Assembly (NCBI RefSeq): GCF_958979055.1
Contig: NC_084887.1
Span: 33,458,620 to 33,522,619 of the forward strand
From: Alnus glutinosa
Taxonomy: Eukaryota; Streptophyta; Magnoliopsida; Fagales; Betulaceae
Length of the DNA stretch: 64,000 nucleotides
Direction: 5' to 3'
The notes beneath the pieces are model-generated. The model had not been told where the DNA came from. It saw nothing but the letters and a program-made list of their open reading frames with translations, and searched no databases. How positions within the stretch are numbered: position 1 is the stretch's first letter; each line of letters begins with the position of its first letter. The translations under genes and the position numbers were made by a program. This document shows positions 1 to 11,199 of this stretch, piece by piece.

Positions 1-776
1 CTAGGGTTGGGGTTTTATCCTCGAGGGGTAGTACATAAAGTGACCCCATCTTGAGGGTTCCTGTCATTTTAAAAAAAAAAATCCTAGGATCTCAACTATG
101 GCCCGATGAAAAAAGAGATTTTATTGAGAATTTTGAGCTTGAGATCCTCAAAGGCCAGGTTCTTATTTCTGTGAAAAAAAGAGGGGCAGGTCCATGTCGT
201 TGATGCTAGCTCGAGTGAAGCTGATGCAGCCCTTTTGGCGGTTAGACTTGCTGTCTTCTCCGGTTGCTCTCCCTTGATCATCGAAGGTGATTCCTAGCTT
301 GGGGAATAAGATCCTCTCCATTTCAATTAATGAAATGGATACTACTATTCATTTTGAATGAAAGGTCATATACATCATTAAATGTGTTAACTTTAAATCC
401 TAACTATAAAATAAATAGTATCCATTTCATTTGAAATAGAGAGGATCTTATTCCATTCCTTAGTTATCATCCTAACCATTAATGATCCTTATCTTCTTCT
501 TTTTTAACTAAAAGTCTGAACCTGTTACTGTTGATATTCAGTTTCAGCCCTTTTCCATTCCTAAATGGAAGGTTTTGAAAATTTCAAGATGTGCTAATTT
601 TGCTACACACCATTTTGTTAAATGGGCCTCTTCCTACCTTGTGTTTGGAAGCATTTCTACTCTTTTTCTTTTTGTTCCTTCTAATTGCATCATGAGTGGC
701 AAAGACCCTCCTTGGTAATTCCCTCTCCCCGGTTCCCTTGTTTGAATAGAAATACCAAAAAAAAAAAAAAAAAAAA
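1..776 (+). mobile_element. 3' end of a 5'-truncated L1-type LINE (RNase H tail)
   Basis: Reading + from about 188, the DNA encodes a plant LINE RNase H-like domain with SSEADAALLAVRLAVFSG and then IIEGDS. The domain is interrupted by a MITE and resumes near 588 with FATHHFVKWASSYLVFGS. An A run follows at 757-776. The element runs off the left edge of the window and is broken. From about 596 on, the same tail recurs at 49302-49470 downstream of UGT-4. Confidence 0.7.
303..454. mobile_element. MITE with about 35-bp terminal inverted repeats
   Basis: The left end GGAATAAGATCCTCTC is matched in inverse at 439-454, and the inverted match extends inward through ATTTCA and ATGAAATGGATAC. It has no coding capacity. 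It interrupts the LINE RNase H remnant just after the GDS motif. Flanking ATTCCTAGCTT and ATTCCTTAGTT are imperfect candidate target duplications, which would suit a Mutator- or hAT-type MITE. Confidence 0.7.
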
Positions 777-1626
777 CAAATTTTTAGATATAAAAAGCAG
801 ATATATCTCAGCCACTCCAATTGAAGTTTCACCATTTTCCAATTTTTCACTTTGTTATAATAGTATCACGCACTGATTTGAAATTTTGATATAATTTCAA
901 ATTGATTTATGGCTCAATTTGGTAACCACCGTCCCTTTTCCGGACATAAAATTTCTATAAATTGGTTTATAAGAAATTTAATACAAATTATATTTAAAAT
1001 TGACATGTGTCTCAGGCCTAAACAAGTTTAACTATAATTGGAGAAGCTGAATTGTTTTCGTATATTTATGTCAACATGCAGTGTTGCTGTAAATAAATAC
1101 TCATGGTTAAATTATCATTTATCTCAAAAGTTTAAATTTATAAAAAATATTAATTTATATATTTTAAATTTTTTTAATTAAAATATGAGGTAAATCACAA
1201 AATTAAGGTTCAACAGAAACTCTGATACCATATTAAATCATCACTTATTTCAAAAATTTATACTAATAGAAAATGGTTAATTTTATCATTTAATTTATAT
1301 TTTAGCACTCATCTCACATGTGAGTTTAAAACTTCACTTAATTAACAAGACCTGAAATATGTAATTAAAATAAAAGGTGGATAATAGAGACAATTTTCTA
1401 ACTTAGAATATTTGGTTCTTAATTATTTAAATCTCTGCTTATATAACCCAAAACTTAAGAATGAAGTTGTTTTCGTTTGAGTTAAACAGTAACGATGTGG
1501 GTGAAGCTGGAAATCGTTGGAGTGGTATTATGTTGCTGTGGTGTGGGTGGGTTGTTGGGGGTGTGGGTTGCCGGGGAGACAGTGGGGGAAGAGGTGCTAG
1601 CCACGGGGTGAAGATCAGATGTTCGA
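777..1626. other. Non-coding AT-rich DNA with a MITE arm and an empty MULE target site
   Basis: No gene is supported. The stretch at about 930-1015 matches the left arm of a MITE-like inverted repeat that is seen complete in copy B. The 9 bases at 972-980 (AGAAATTTA) correspond to the target GGAAATTTA that the large MULE duplicated in copy B, so this is the pre-insertion state. The ORFs at 1439-1706 on both strands sit in a G/T-rich stretch with no recognisable domain. Confidence 0.6.
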
Positions 1627-2234
1627 CAAAATGCTTCAAAGAGGCAGCTGTTGCGGGTGAGGCTCAGGGGTGTTCCACGAAAGGATTCAAAGAAGGCAGC
1701 AGTTAGGATAAAGAGACTATGTTGGTCGTTCTTAGGGCTTCGAGACCATAACAGGTCAAGGTATTGATTGTCGATTTTTTTTTTTTACCACACATCTATC
1801 ACTGATATACACAGTAATTTATAGACAAGATATTTAAAAAATAAAAAAATAAATTTATAGACAAGATATTACAGTAGGATATGAGGCTAGGTAGTTGAAA
1901 TGGTAAGGTCTCTGCCATGAAATGTTATTTCCTTGTGGAAAAGATATTGTGAGTACCGTTGGTGATCTTGAGCTCTTGTTTCCTTGTGGAGAAGATCCTG
2001 TGAGCCATATATTGGCCATCTTGAGTCCCTGTACAATTTTGTCCAGCAATTAGCACAAGTCTCTCCCTAATTGAAAGAACAGAAATAAATCAAATGATGG
2101 ATCAAATCTGATATTTAGCTATATTTGATGATGTAAGGGATGATCAGACTGTAACAAGTGTGGTCGTCCCGCACCAAATCATCTCCATGGAAGTTATTCA
2201 TGAAGGTTATGAAAAGAGAAACAATGCAACCGTT
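1627..2234. other. Duplicated non-coding block, no gene seen
   Basis: It matches 56740-57315 closely. It contains an internal near-repeat built on TTTCCTTGTGGA(A/G)AAGAT (about 1929 and 1979). No open frame longer than about 65 codons is shared by both copies with a recognisable domain. It may be decayed transposon DNA. Confidence 0.4.
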
Positions 2235-2250
2235 GGTGAAGAGTTAATTT

Positions 2251-2534
2251 TGTTTTTGGATGAATGAATTCTTTATAAAACCAAACACAAGCTACAATCA
2301 CACCAGTATAACTGGTTCAGACTACCCAAAGGGCAAAGAAAAGCTACAAACAGCCACCCTCAAAGCCCTTACAACCAAACAAACTGCAGGTTTTATTGGA
2401 CTGCAGCAAAAACAAAACACACTGCCTAGCAACCTAATACAGAACCAACAAAACAGACAGCCTAACAAGACTGCAGACAACTCAACAATACAAGCAGAAA
2501 ACTACCACATTCTGCAGATTCCATAACTGGACTA
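2251..2534 (-). mobile_element. Antisense 3' fragment of a LINE-like retroposon
   Basis: On the minus strand this reads like the 3' tail of a plant LINE, ending in TTCATTCATCCAAAAACA. It is bracketed by near-identical 16-bp direct repeats, GGTGAAGAGTTAATTT at 2235-2250 and GGTGAAGAGTTACTTT at 2535-2550, which fit target-site duplications. The ORF at 2260-2526 on the opposite strand is probably fortuitous. The same insertion with the same flanks lies at 57332-57617, so it predates the segmental duplication. Confidence 0.6.
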
Positions 2535-2550
2535 GGTGAAGAGTTACTTT

Positions 2551-3166
2551 GCACTCTATAAATATGGAATGGGGTCAGAAAGTTTTTCTCAATTTTTCTT
2601 TTGAAAAATTCGTTTCTCTTTGTCCTCATAAATTTCCATGCACCCTATTGGAAAAATCCTTCCAAATCATTTCTATTCAATATATATCTTTCAATTTCCT
2701 TCGGTATTTGATGCAAGCTCATGCCATGCTATAAGCCACAAAGCTAAAATCAGAAATCCTAAAGACATTGTAACTAAGAGAATGACAGAATGACATTAAG
2801 ATTAAAGTAAACATAAGAAACAACGATGAAAGATAAAACTTAAGCCAATGAACAAGAGAAAACTAAGAGCCAGGAGAAATGAACAAGAAAATGGCAATCA
2901 AGTTATTATGAAAAAGAGAAAAGATAAGTTAGAAAGAGCTCAACATTTCCAAGAAAGCACCAAAAGCCATGAGATCAAATCAATAAGAATGGCAATCAAG
3001 TCAATATCAAAAAGAGAAGAGACAAACAAAAGAGCTGAAGAGAAAAAAACAGTCGCAAATCGTCGCTTTGAGACCCAATAAGCTTCAATGCCCATAAAGA
3101 CAACCATAAAAGCCATGAGATCAAGTCGACAAGAACAAAAAAACAAAGATAAGGAAAGGTCTCAAG
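2551..3166. other. Duplicated spacer with a lysine-rich open frame
   Basis: The DNA is purine-rich and repetitive; a unit around GCCATGAGATCAA..AATGGCAATCAAG recurs. It gives a 77-codon Lys/Glu/Arg-rich frame at 2848-3081, which is kept in copy B (57927-58166) with a different C-terminus. I see no domain, and the frame is best explained by base composition. Confidence 0.35.
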
Positions 3167-5735
3167 TGTGACGATCCGTTTTTTTTTTTTTTTTTTTTTT
3201 AAAACATACAAACAGATCTTCACAGTGGCACGACTACATGTCGCTCAGTCAACATATCGCACATGCCTCATAACATGCATCTGATAATCAAAGTTACATC
3301 TAACAGCGGAATATAATAATCAATGTGTAGCGGAAAACATATCATAAGCGGAAATACATCTAATACATAACAGTTAATTACAACAAGAGTCATTTACCAA
3401 TCTATCTATTTAAGGCTTATAAAACATATTACACTAATTACGTACTAAAATACAGGCTCAACAAATACGGATGCCACGTAGGACATGAACCATAAATAAA
3501 ATACCCAAAATACAGACTACCCTTGAGTCCGCGACTTATGACTGTCGCGATATGCTCCAATCATAGCATCCCAAACGCTAGGTGGACGAGTCAATATCTA
3601 TATCCTCAGAACCTGCAACCAAATCATCAATGTCTGTACGATTACGGGGATTGCCGCATCCGTACAGGTAGAATTATGAGCCCATCGTCTTAGCATAAAT
3701 AAATACACTAAGACCTCAGAGGTATACTATTCACTGAGTTTTCGCAAAGAACCAACTTTTTTTTTTTCTAGTCATGCGTACACTATAACAGCCACCAATT
3801 TTATAAACTTTTGTTTGAAAACCCCCATAGCTGATATAGCAAACATCGACTAATAGAAAACATTTAAACATACTAGACAACTAAGATTATACGTAGAAGA
3901 TTCGTTATAAGAAACAATGGCATTTAAATCATGCGACTATTCGATAGAAATATACATAAGTTCTTTTCCATTAAGACTCTTATGCATACTAATACGTCTA
4001 GCAAAACTACTCATAGTATAAAAACATCACACTCATGAAATCAATGCTAAACATGCTCATGTAAGTTTCGATTGTATTCTCATGGGGCGTTGGTCCCCAA
4101 ATACTAGTTCATGCGTATGTTCCTAAGGGGCGTAAATCTCCCAATACTAGTTCATGTGTACGTTCGTATGGGGCGTAGATCCCCCTGGGGCGTATGTCCC
4201 CCACTAGTCCATGCGTATGGGGCGTAGATCCCCCTGTGGCGTATGTCTCCCACTAGTTCATGCGTTTGGGGCGTAGATCCCCCTGAGGCGTAGATCCCCC
4301 TGAGGCGTATGTCCCCCTCTAGTTTATACGTTTGGGGCGTAGATCCCCCTGGGGCGTAGGTCCCCCCACTTGTTCTTGCCTATGGGGCGTAGATCCCCCT
4401 AATAGTTTGTTTATGCATTCATGTTTCATGCTCAATGCTCATACTCAAATACTATACATTAAATTTCATAATCATGCATTTAACACATGTTTTATTTATA
4501 AAACATAAACAGTCCTACATATCATTTCTTAGACAATTTGTATAACTTAAATCTCCAACTTATACTCACTCTAAAATCACATATCACATTCATACTTCAA
4601 AACATCATCATAATTTCAATATACTCAAAATTACTTAAATCATAAAAAACATATCATAATCAACATACAGTTGCTTCAGGTTTATAAAACAATATATATT
4701 TTGCAATTCATCATATATGAAAATAATACTTCTCAGTGAGTAGAATACTCACCTTGGCTGCGCTGATATTAAGTACTAGGTCTCTTAGACACCACCATGC
4801 AATGCATTACTGTAAAAACAATACATTGCACATTATTGACAACTTTTGATATTGGACTCACATTTAGTTCTTAAATTGCTTAAGAGCTAAACCATGGAAA
4901 ACCTATAATATTTTAAGGGTTCCAAACGCCTACCCATAAATCCTAGACACTAACTAAAACCCAAACAATACTAACCCAAAGTACTTACTAAGGGTTAGAT
5001 ATTAAAATCACCATTTAATTATTTACTCATAATATTAATTACTAACCCATAATTAATTCCACTAACCCATACATTATTTTCACTAATACTTTTATAATAA
5101 TATTAGCCATAAAATTATATTCAATAATCTCTAGATTATTTCTCACTAACATTGTATCAATATCATTTACTCTAATATTATGTTCATAAATCTTTTTACA
5201 TCAATTACTAACATATTAACATAATTTAGCTATCTAAATTTTAATCACTTAAAACTCTCAAATTAATTTAACCCATCAAATTAGGGTTTCCAAAATTAAC
5301 CCATAATTTATAAAACACTAACTTAATCACAACAAATATTAATCTCACTAACATAAACACTAATATATTTAAAATAACATTAACCCATAAATTAGGGATT
5401 AAATGAACTTACCCAAATAATACTTGGTGTTTGGAGAATCTTTACAAGCTTCAAATAACATTAAGCCTAAATAAAACACTATATCAAACTCTTATTTTGC
5501 TAGATTTAACAAAAAATCTCAAAATATGAATTTAATTATTTACCTCAAAACGATCGGTGAAAAACGTAGATCGGGCTTTGTAAATCATGTTACTGAAATC
5601 GAATTTGAGTTTGGACGGTTAGATCTTCATAGATCATGATTTTTGTATGAAAATTCAAAGGAGAGAGAGAGAGAGAGAGTCGTTCTGCCTCTTTTAATTA
5701 AATAAGGCACTCAGTGCCTTTTAGTTTCATGCTGG
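3167..5735 (-). mobile_element. LTR-type (probably Ty3/Gypsy) remnant, solo-LTR-like
   Basis: It starts TGTGACGATCC followed by a long T run. That fits the inverted 3' end of a plant Gypsy LTR, which places the element on the minus strand. There is no coding region inside. Copies lie at 58236 (the duplicate) and, more diverged, at 12951. The right edge is uncertain: copies A and B stay alike past it, so 5735 is only where LTR-like composition ends. It is a fossil without internal genes, and family assignment is tentative. Confidence 0.5.
4083..4400. repeat. GGGGCGTAGATCCCCC minisatellite inside the LTR-like repeat
   Basis: Short degenerate units of the form GGGGCGTAGATCCCC or GGGGCGTATGTCCCCC alternate with CACTAGTTCATGCGT spacers. 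Each unit is a small palindrome (GGGG..CCCC). The array is longer here than in the duplicate at about 59135-59405, so units were gained or lost after duplication. Confidence 0.8.
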
Positions 5736-6605
5736 TCCGTTTGGGTGTTGAATTTGAATATTATTCGAATTCACTGTGCGAATCACGAGATTTAACTTAA
5801 TGAGATAAAATTTAATTTTTTTTTAAAAAGTTGAATAAAATATAATTTATTTTTGAAAAAAGTTGAATATTATTCAAAACAAACGCACCGGCATGGCCTT
5901 TCATTGATGCTAGGGGCGCATGCTGTCTCACACCATGCTTAATATATATATATGGGAAATGCTGGATGGGGGACACTCATCCGTCCCCCATCACCCATAT
6001 ATAATAAAAAAATAAATTTTTATTAAAAAAGTTGGCTTTGATGGGACATCAAAGCCAACTTTTTAATAAAAAACTATTTTTATATTAAAAAATGCTCATA
6101 GGAGACGGATGACCGTCCCTGTATAGCAAGCCTCTATATATATATATATATATGGCCTTTCATTGATGCTGGGGGCGCATGCTGCCTCATACCATGCTTA
6201 TATATCCGTCCCCTGTGTAGCAAGCCTCTATATATATATATATATATATATATGGCCTTTCATTGATGCTGGGGCGCATGCTGCCTCATACCATGCTTAA
6301 TATATATATATATATATATATATTATTTTATTTTCTAATTTCTTTTATTTTCAATTTTCTTTCTTAATTTCTTTTATAATTTTTTTTTTCTTTTCTATTT
6401 CTTTGAACCTAAAAATATTCATTTACATTTTTTAATGACACTAAATTAATTTTAATCAATTATTTACTTAAATTTATACATTAATTATTAAATAATGTCA
6501 TGAACATTACATCAAGAGAGGACAAAAAAAAAAAAAAAAAAAAAAAAGAAAAAGAAAAAAAAAGACCTCAAGCATTGGCTCCTCAGCCACACCTCCCAAG
6601 ATCCC
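5736..6605. other. AT-rich upstream region of UGT-1 with repeats
   Basis: This stretch holds TA microsatellites, the GGCCTTTCATTGATGCTGG repeat described separately, T/C-rich low-complexity DNA and, at about 6520-6560, a long A-rich run. No gene is seen. The last 90 bp before the TATA box are nearly the same as in copy B. Confidence 0.5.
5889..6325. repeat. Three-unit repeat with TA microsatellites and a MITE inside
   Basis: A unit containing GGCCTTTCATTGATGCT and GCGCATGCTGCCTCATACC occurs near 5895, 6152 and 6255, each followed by (TA)n. Copy B has one such unit (about 60897). Between the first two lies a MITE-like insert (about 5955-6133) whose centre is an inverted repeat, AAAGTTGGCTTTGATG / CATCAAAGCCAACTTT. 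The tail of that insert (CCTGTGTAGCAAGCCTC) is repeated again before the third unit, so the amplification followed the MITE insertion. Confidence 0.75.
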
Positions 6606-6613
6606 TATAAATA
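6606..6613 (+). promoter_or_regulatory. TATA box of UGT-1
   Basis: TATAAATA lies 84 bp before the chosen ATG, in the context CCCTATAAATATGACATG. The same box at the same distance precedes UGT-5, and a related CCCTATAAATATCACC precedes UGT-2. Confidence 0.75.
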
Positions 6614-6689
6614 TGACATGAATTTGGTTTTGAAGATTTATATTAACGTTACAGCTGAATCTGGAAAGCGTAAAAGAGAGAGAATAAAA

Positions 6690-7353
6690 ATGGGAAACCC
6701 ACATATTTTAGCCATACCTTATCCAGCCCAAGGCCATGTACTCCCACTGATGGAGTTCTCGCAACGTTTAGTGATCAAACATGGCTTCATGGTCACGTTT
6801 GTGAACACAGAGTGTATTCACAAGCGGGTTGTGAATGTATTGGCAGAAAAGAATCATTTAGGAGATCAAATTCATCTTGTTTCAATCCCAGATGGGCTGG
6901 ATCCCTGGGAGGACAGAACTGATCTAGGGAAGCTATCTGAAGCAATTTTCCGGGTCATGCCTAGAAAGCTGGAGGATCTCATAGAAGACATCAACAGATC
7001 GGAAGGTGATCACATCACTTGTGTCGTTACTGATGTTAGCATGGGGTGGGCTCTGGAAGTTGCAGAGAAGATGAAAATCCCGAGAGCTGCCTTCTGCCCT
7101 GCTTCAAGTGCAACACTGGCCTCGATCTTTAATATCCCCAAGCTGATTGACAGTGGAATCATCAACAGTGATGGTGAGATATCCTGCCCCTACCTTACTT
7201 TGACCATTCAGCATCATCAATGAATAACAAATTAAAACTGGTTTAATTTGCTGATATGATCATAACTTATTCATCTGATAGTATTAATGCAAATTCACGT
7301 TTCGAGATGAATAAAGTGCTGTTAGAAGCAGAGAAAAGTTCGTTTTGCAAATT

Positions 7354-7395
<42 letters not shown>

Positions 7396-9318
7396 TTTGT
7401 GTTTTGAGTTATTTGCTAATTCTTTTGTTTTTCTGCTAAAATGTAAAAAAAAAAAAAAAAAAAAAAAAACTTGAAAAAAGCATTATTAAACGAGTCCTAA
7501 ATCTTTTGGGAAAGAAGTATCGACTCATGATCATAACAAAACTTGGGAAGATCGAAAAAAAGCAAAATGCATGCCTGAGAAAATTTAAGCAGCAGATCAT
7601 GCAGTCATTCAAGAATAATTTTGGAAGAGCTAGGAATTAATATGGATACATACACTTAAAATAATTAATGATGTTTTTACTTCGGACATCTAGCTTACAA
7701 TAAATAAATAAATTGGAAAAGCTTCACTTACGGTTTTGCAATGTTATTAATTACCAAATTATCAAAAATTGTAATATGGATATTTTATTTTTTAGCCCAT
7801 TTTAATTTCTCATTCCCTTAGTATTTCCTATTAAATCTTAATGGACGATGTCAAAATAACCAAAATACTCTTATTTTTATTTTTATTTTTTAAAAAATGA
7901 AAAATTGCATGGGTCATTGCACTGACCCATGGCCACTCGTTTATTTATTTTTATTTTTTTATACCTATTTTTTTTTTTAAAAAAAAAATAATAATTAAGG
8001 ATAAATTTGTATTTTTATAAATTTTGCATAACTATAAAAGACATTTAACTTATTAGCCGTTTGAGTTAACGCAAAATCCTAACAATAAGGGTATTAATTG
8101 AAAGAGATTGAAAATACAGTGGTGTAAAAACAGCTAGGATAAACTGAGAAGGAACACACGAATTGAATAAGAATATTAGTTCAACACACACAGAAACAAA
8201 CAAAATGTAATTAGCTAGATGTTAATAGTAGTAATTATCTTTATCCGGTTTGTCTCCTATGAACTATATTTCCCAATCCAAACAAACAGTTGAGATATCA
8301 TGGTACAAGCTAGATTCATACATTTATCTTCCACTTCCGAGGCCGGACACAAATTAATGCTACTGCGAGGAGTTCACTGATCCATATAATGATAAACATG
8401 ATCGATCCTTTATGTCTCTCTTTTTTTGCAGGAACTACAACAAAAAGCCAGCTGATCCACTTGGCACCAAACATGCCCACGATGAGCACAACAAACTTTG
8501 TTTGGAGCTGCATCGGTGACTTAACCAGCCAGAAAATTATTTTCGAAGTTACTGTTAAAAACAACAACTATCTGAAAGCCGCTGACTGGCTGCTTTGCAA
8601 CTCGTCCTTTGACCTTGAGCCAGCAGCATTCGGCATGGCTCCAGAGATTATACCAATAGGCCCACTTTTGGCAAGCAACCGAGGCCAGAATTCAGCAGGG
8701 CACTTCTGGCAGGAAGACACGGCTTGCTTAGAATGGCTCGACCAACAGCCACGGCGCTCAGTCGTATATGTTGCATTTGGCAGCTTCACAGTTTTTGACC
8801 AGACCCAATTCCAGGAACTGGCTCTAGGCCTTGAACTATCAAACAGGCCGTTCCTATGGGTTGTGAGGCCAGACATCACCCAAGGGACAAGTTATGCATA
8901 TCCGGCAGGATTCCTAGAAAGAGTAGCCGGCCGGGGAAGGTTGGTCGGCTGGGCACCTCAACAGAAAGTTCTGGGCCATCCTTCCATTGCTTGCTTCTTG
9001 AGCCATTGCGGTTGGAACTCAACAATAGAAGGTGTAAGCAGCGGGGTCCCTTTCTTGTGCTGGCCTTACTTTGCTGACCAGCCTTCTAATGAGAGCTACA
9101 TCTGTGATGTTTGGAAGGTTGGGTTGAAGTTTAACCGAGACGAAAGATCAGGGATTGTTACGCAAGGAGAGATCAAGAAGAAGGTGGATAAACTGCTTTG
9201 TGATGAAAACTTCAAAGCAAGGGCTTTGGATCTCCAGGAAATGGCTGCAAACAATGTCAAAGAAGGTGGCTGCTCTGACAAAAATTTCAACAACTTCGTC
9301 GAATGGCTTAAGGCATAG
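6690..9318 (+). CDS. UGT83A: UGT-1: UDP-glycosyltransferase, UGT83A1-like, intact
   Basis: Predicted cytosolic family 1 glycosyltransferase that moves a sugar from a UDP-sugar to a small acceptor; the acceptor is not known. Exons 6690-7173 and 8432-9318 give 456 residues, close to Arabidopsis UGT83A1. The donor is GATG/GTGAG and the acceptor TTTGCAG/GAAC, phase 1. The N-terminal domain has YPAQGHVLP with catalytic His16, and Asp115 in CVVTDVSMGW. The PSPG box runs from WAPQQKVLGHP through HCGWNST to the final Gln of CWPYFADQ, which usually favours UDP-glucose. The first ATG after the TATA box gives the family start MGNPHILAIPYPAQG; an upstream in-frame ATG at 6618 would add 24 atypical residues. 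UGT-2 follows tail to tail 774 bp away. Near-identical to UGT-5 at the other end of the window. Confidence 0.92.
7174..8431 (+). other. Intron of UGT-1 with T and A tracts and an AT-rich insert
   Basis: The intron is 1258 bp. It carries a T run of about 32 (7359-7390) and an A run of about 25 (7445-7469) separated by some 55 bp, which could pair as a hairpin in the transcript. Copy B keeps both with different lengths. At 7909-7932 is a perfect 9-bp inverted repeat, CATGGGTCA / TGACCCATG, inside very AT-rich DNA that may be a decayed MITE. ORFs in this interval are not genes. Confidence 0.7.
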
Positions 9319-9515
9319 ACTTTTATTTTCATGTTTAATTAGTTCAATCCTTCAAGCCTTCAACCTTGAGTTTGTCCGCTACGTTTCTTTCTTCTTCTTC
9401 TTTCCTTAACCGTTTTACCATTCCTATTAGAGTTATTCCTGTCTTTGAAGGTCAAGGCTACTGGAATAATTTTTTTAATATGTAATATTTGTTATGTTGG
9501 AGAAGACAGTAATTA
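9319..9515. other. 3' flank of UGT-1, no gene seen
   Basis: A pyrimidine-rich 3' UTR-like stretch follows the stop codon. No clear polyadenylation signal and no other feature is recognised. Confidence 0.4.
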
Positions 9516-9751
9516 TGTATTTTTTAAGTGCCGCTTGTGGCACATATGTTATTATTTTAGATGTAAATATTATATCAGAACAAAAAGTTATTATTTTTAT
9601 ATATTGAGGTTATTAATTTAGTCAGCTCTGATGTGTCATTGTTAAAGAAAAATTATATTCCGCTACTAATTTATAACTCTGATAAGTTAGTAATGTCAAG
9701 TGAAAATCGAAAAAATTTCACTTACGCTTTTTGTAAAAGCGGGGCGTTACA
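9516..9751 (+). mobile_element. 3' end of a diverged chromovirus-type LTR (fossil)
   Basis: The stretch follows the 3' end of the complete LTR at 29761-32138 in order: GTGCCG.TTGTGGCAC, TCAGCTCT, ATATTCC.CT, GTAATGTCA, CTTACG, and a closing GGGGCGTTACA. It is a short, old, broken piece with no coding part, and is more diverged than the copies inside UGT-3. Confidence 0.6.
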
Positions 9752-10091
9752 AGCCAGAAAGTTTAGAGTGCATCAATTTTCTACATCGAAATCATATGGT
9801 AGAATTTCATTTATAACTTTTGATCTTTCATTACTTTTGAAAAAAAGTACCCAAATTTTAAAAAGTGTCAATTTAAGGTATCCATATTTCATTTATAATA
9901 ACGCATATTTAGCATTGTTAAACACGAAAATAGAATATTAAATTTATTATTGTTATAAAACTTAATTATTCATTAAAAAAAAAAGAAAAAAAAAAAAAGA
10001 GCAGATCATATTCAAGGTTTATTTATTTCCTCTATTATTACCCACGGGTGAGGAAAATTCAACTTGTAAATTACTAGCAGCAATAGCATCT
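9752..10091. other. Spacer between convergent UGT-1 and UGT-2
   Basis: AT-rich, with an A-rich run near 9975-10000. It contains the shared 3' flank of two converging genes. No gene is seen. Confidence 0.4.
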
Positions 10092-11151
10092 CTATTGCTT
10101 GAGCCATTTGACGAAGTTGTTGAAATTCTTCGAAGACTGACCACCTTTTGCCGTTGTTTTCAACATGGTTTCTTTAAGCTCCAGCGCTCTTGCTCTTATA
10201 GATTCATTGCTAAGCAGTTGCTCCACCTTCTTCGCCACTTCACCCCGCAATACGACTCCATTTTCAGCCTGGTCAAAACCCAGTCCAACCTTCCACTCTT
10301 CACAAATATAGCTCTTGTCAAGAAATTGGTCTAAGAACAGAGGCCAGCACAGAAAAGGGACGCCATTGCTTATAGCTTCGGTGATAGAACTCCAGCCGCA
10401 GTGGCTAATAAAACAAGCAACGGCAGGGTGAGCTAAGACCTTTGTTTGAGGTGCCCAGTCGACAATCTTGGTACAAGCTCCTTCAGATTCATCTGGAAAT
10501 TCATTCTTCGCCCTATCGATGTTTCTTTGATCTACCGCCCAAAGGAAAGGCCTATTGGTGAGCTTAAGTCCAAGAGCTAGTTCTTGGAATTGGACAGGGT
10601 CCAAATTTGCAACGCTACCGAATGAAATATATATGACTGAGCAAGGTGCTTGTCGATCGAGCCAGCTGAGGCAAGATGAGTCTTCTTGCCGAAATTGTCC
10701 AGTTTGGTCGTTTTCTAGCAGGGGACCAATGGGCAGGAGCTTTGGAAACAAAGCAACTGATGCAGGCTCAAGCTCATAAGCTGTGTTACAAAGCCACCAA
10801 TCTGCTAGTTTGCAAGGTTCCATGTTTCGTGTCATAAAATGAAATAAAATCTTCTGTTTGCTTGGATCGGCCATGGGCATCGCGGCCCATGGAAGATTTG
10901 ACGTTTCGATTGCAGGAATGCCCGGCGACAGTTGAATACGCTCTACTTTTTTGGTTGAGAATCCTTTGCAAGGTGATAGAGAAAAAAAAAAAAAAAAAAT
11001 CAAGGACTGCACGCACATGTTACTTGTGGAAATTAACTATAGATAATATTTCTCATATATATATATATATATAACATGCATCAATGAAACTAAATAAGTA
11101 GCGGCCTGAAATCATTAAGGAAAAACGGTCGTTATCTTTTGTTTTCATATC

Positions 11152-11199
<48 letters not shown>

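Larger units (their letters stand above)
596..9400. repeat. Segmental duplication, copy A (partner 49302-64000)
   Basis: Long stretches match the right end of the window in the same order and orientation: LINE tail, MITE arm, a block at 1627-2230, an antisense LINE tail, a lysine-rich stretch, an LTR-like repeat and a UGT gene. The offset is about 55,113 at 1627, 54,823 at the UGT start and 54,795 in exon 2. By eye the UGT exons differ at about 1-3% of sites. The segment at 1020-1627 has no clear partner in copy B. The right limit is unknown because the window ends inside copy B. Confidence 0.9.

Noticed and set aside
2260-2526. 88-residue frame with Gln/Asn-rich sequence present in both duplicates
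   Set aside because: It lies antisense in a LINE tail with target duplications, shows no domain, and in copy B it has a different start and ending.
2848-3081. Lysine-rich small protein conserved in both duplicates
   Set aside because: Kept only because the block was duplicated; the C-terminus shifts between copies and the composition explains the frame.
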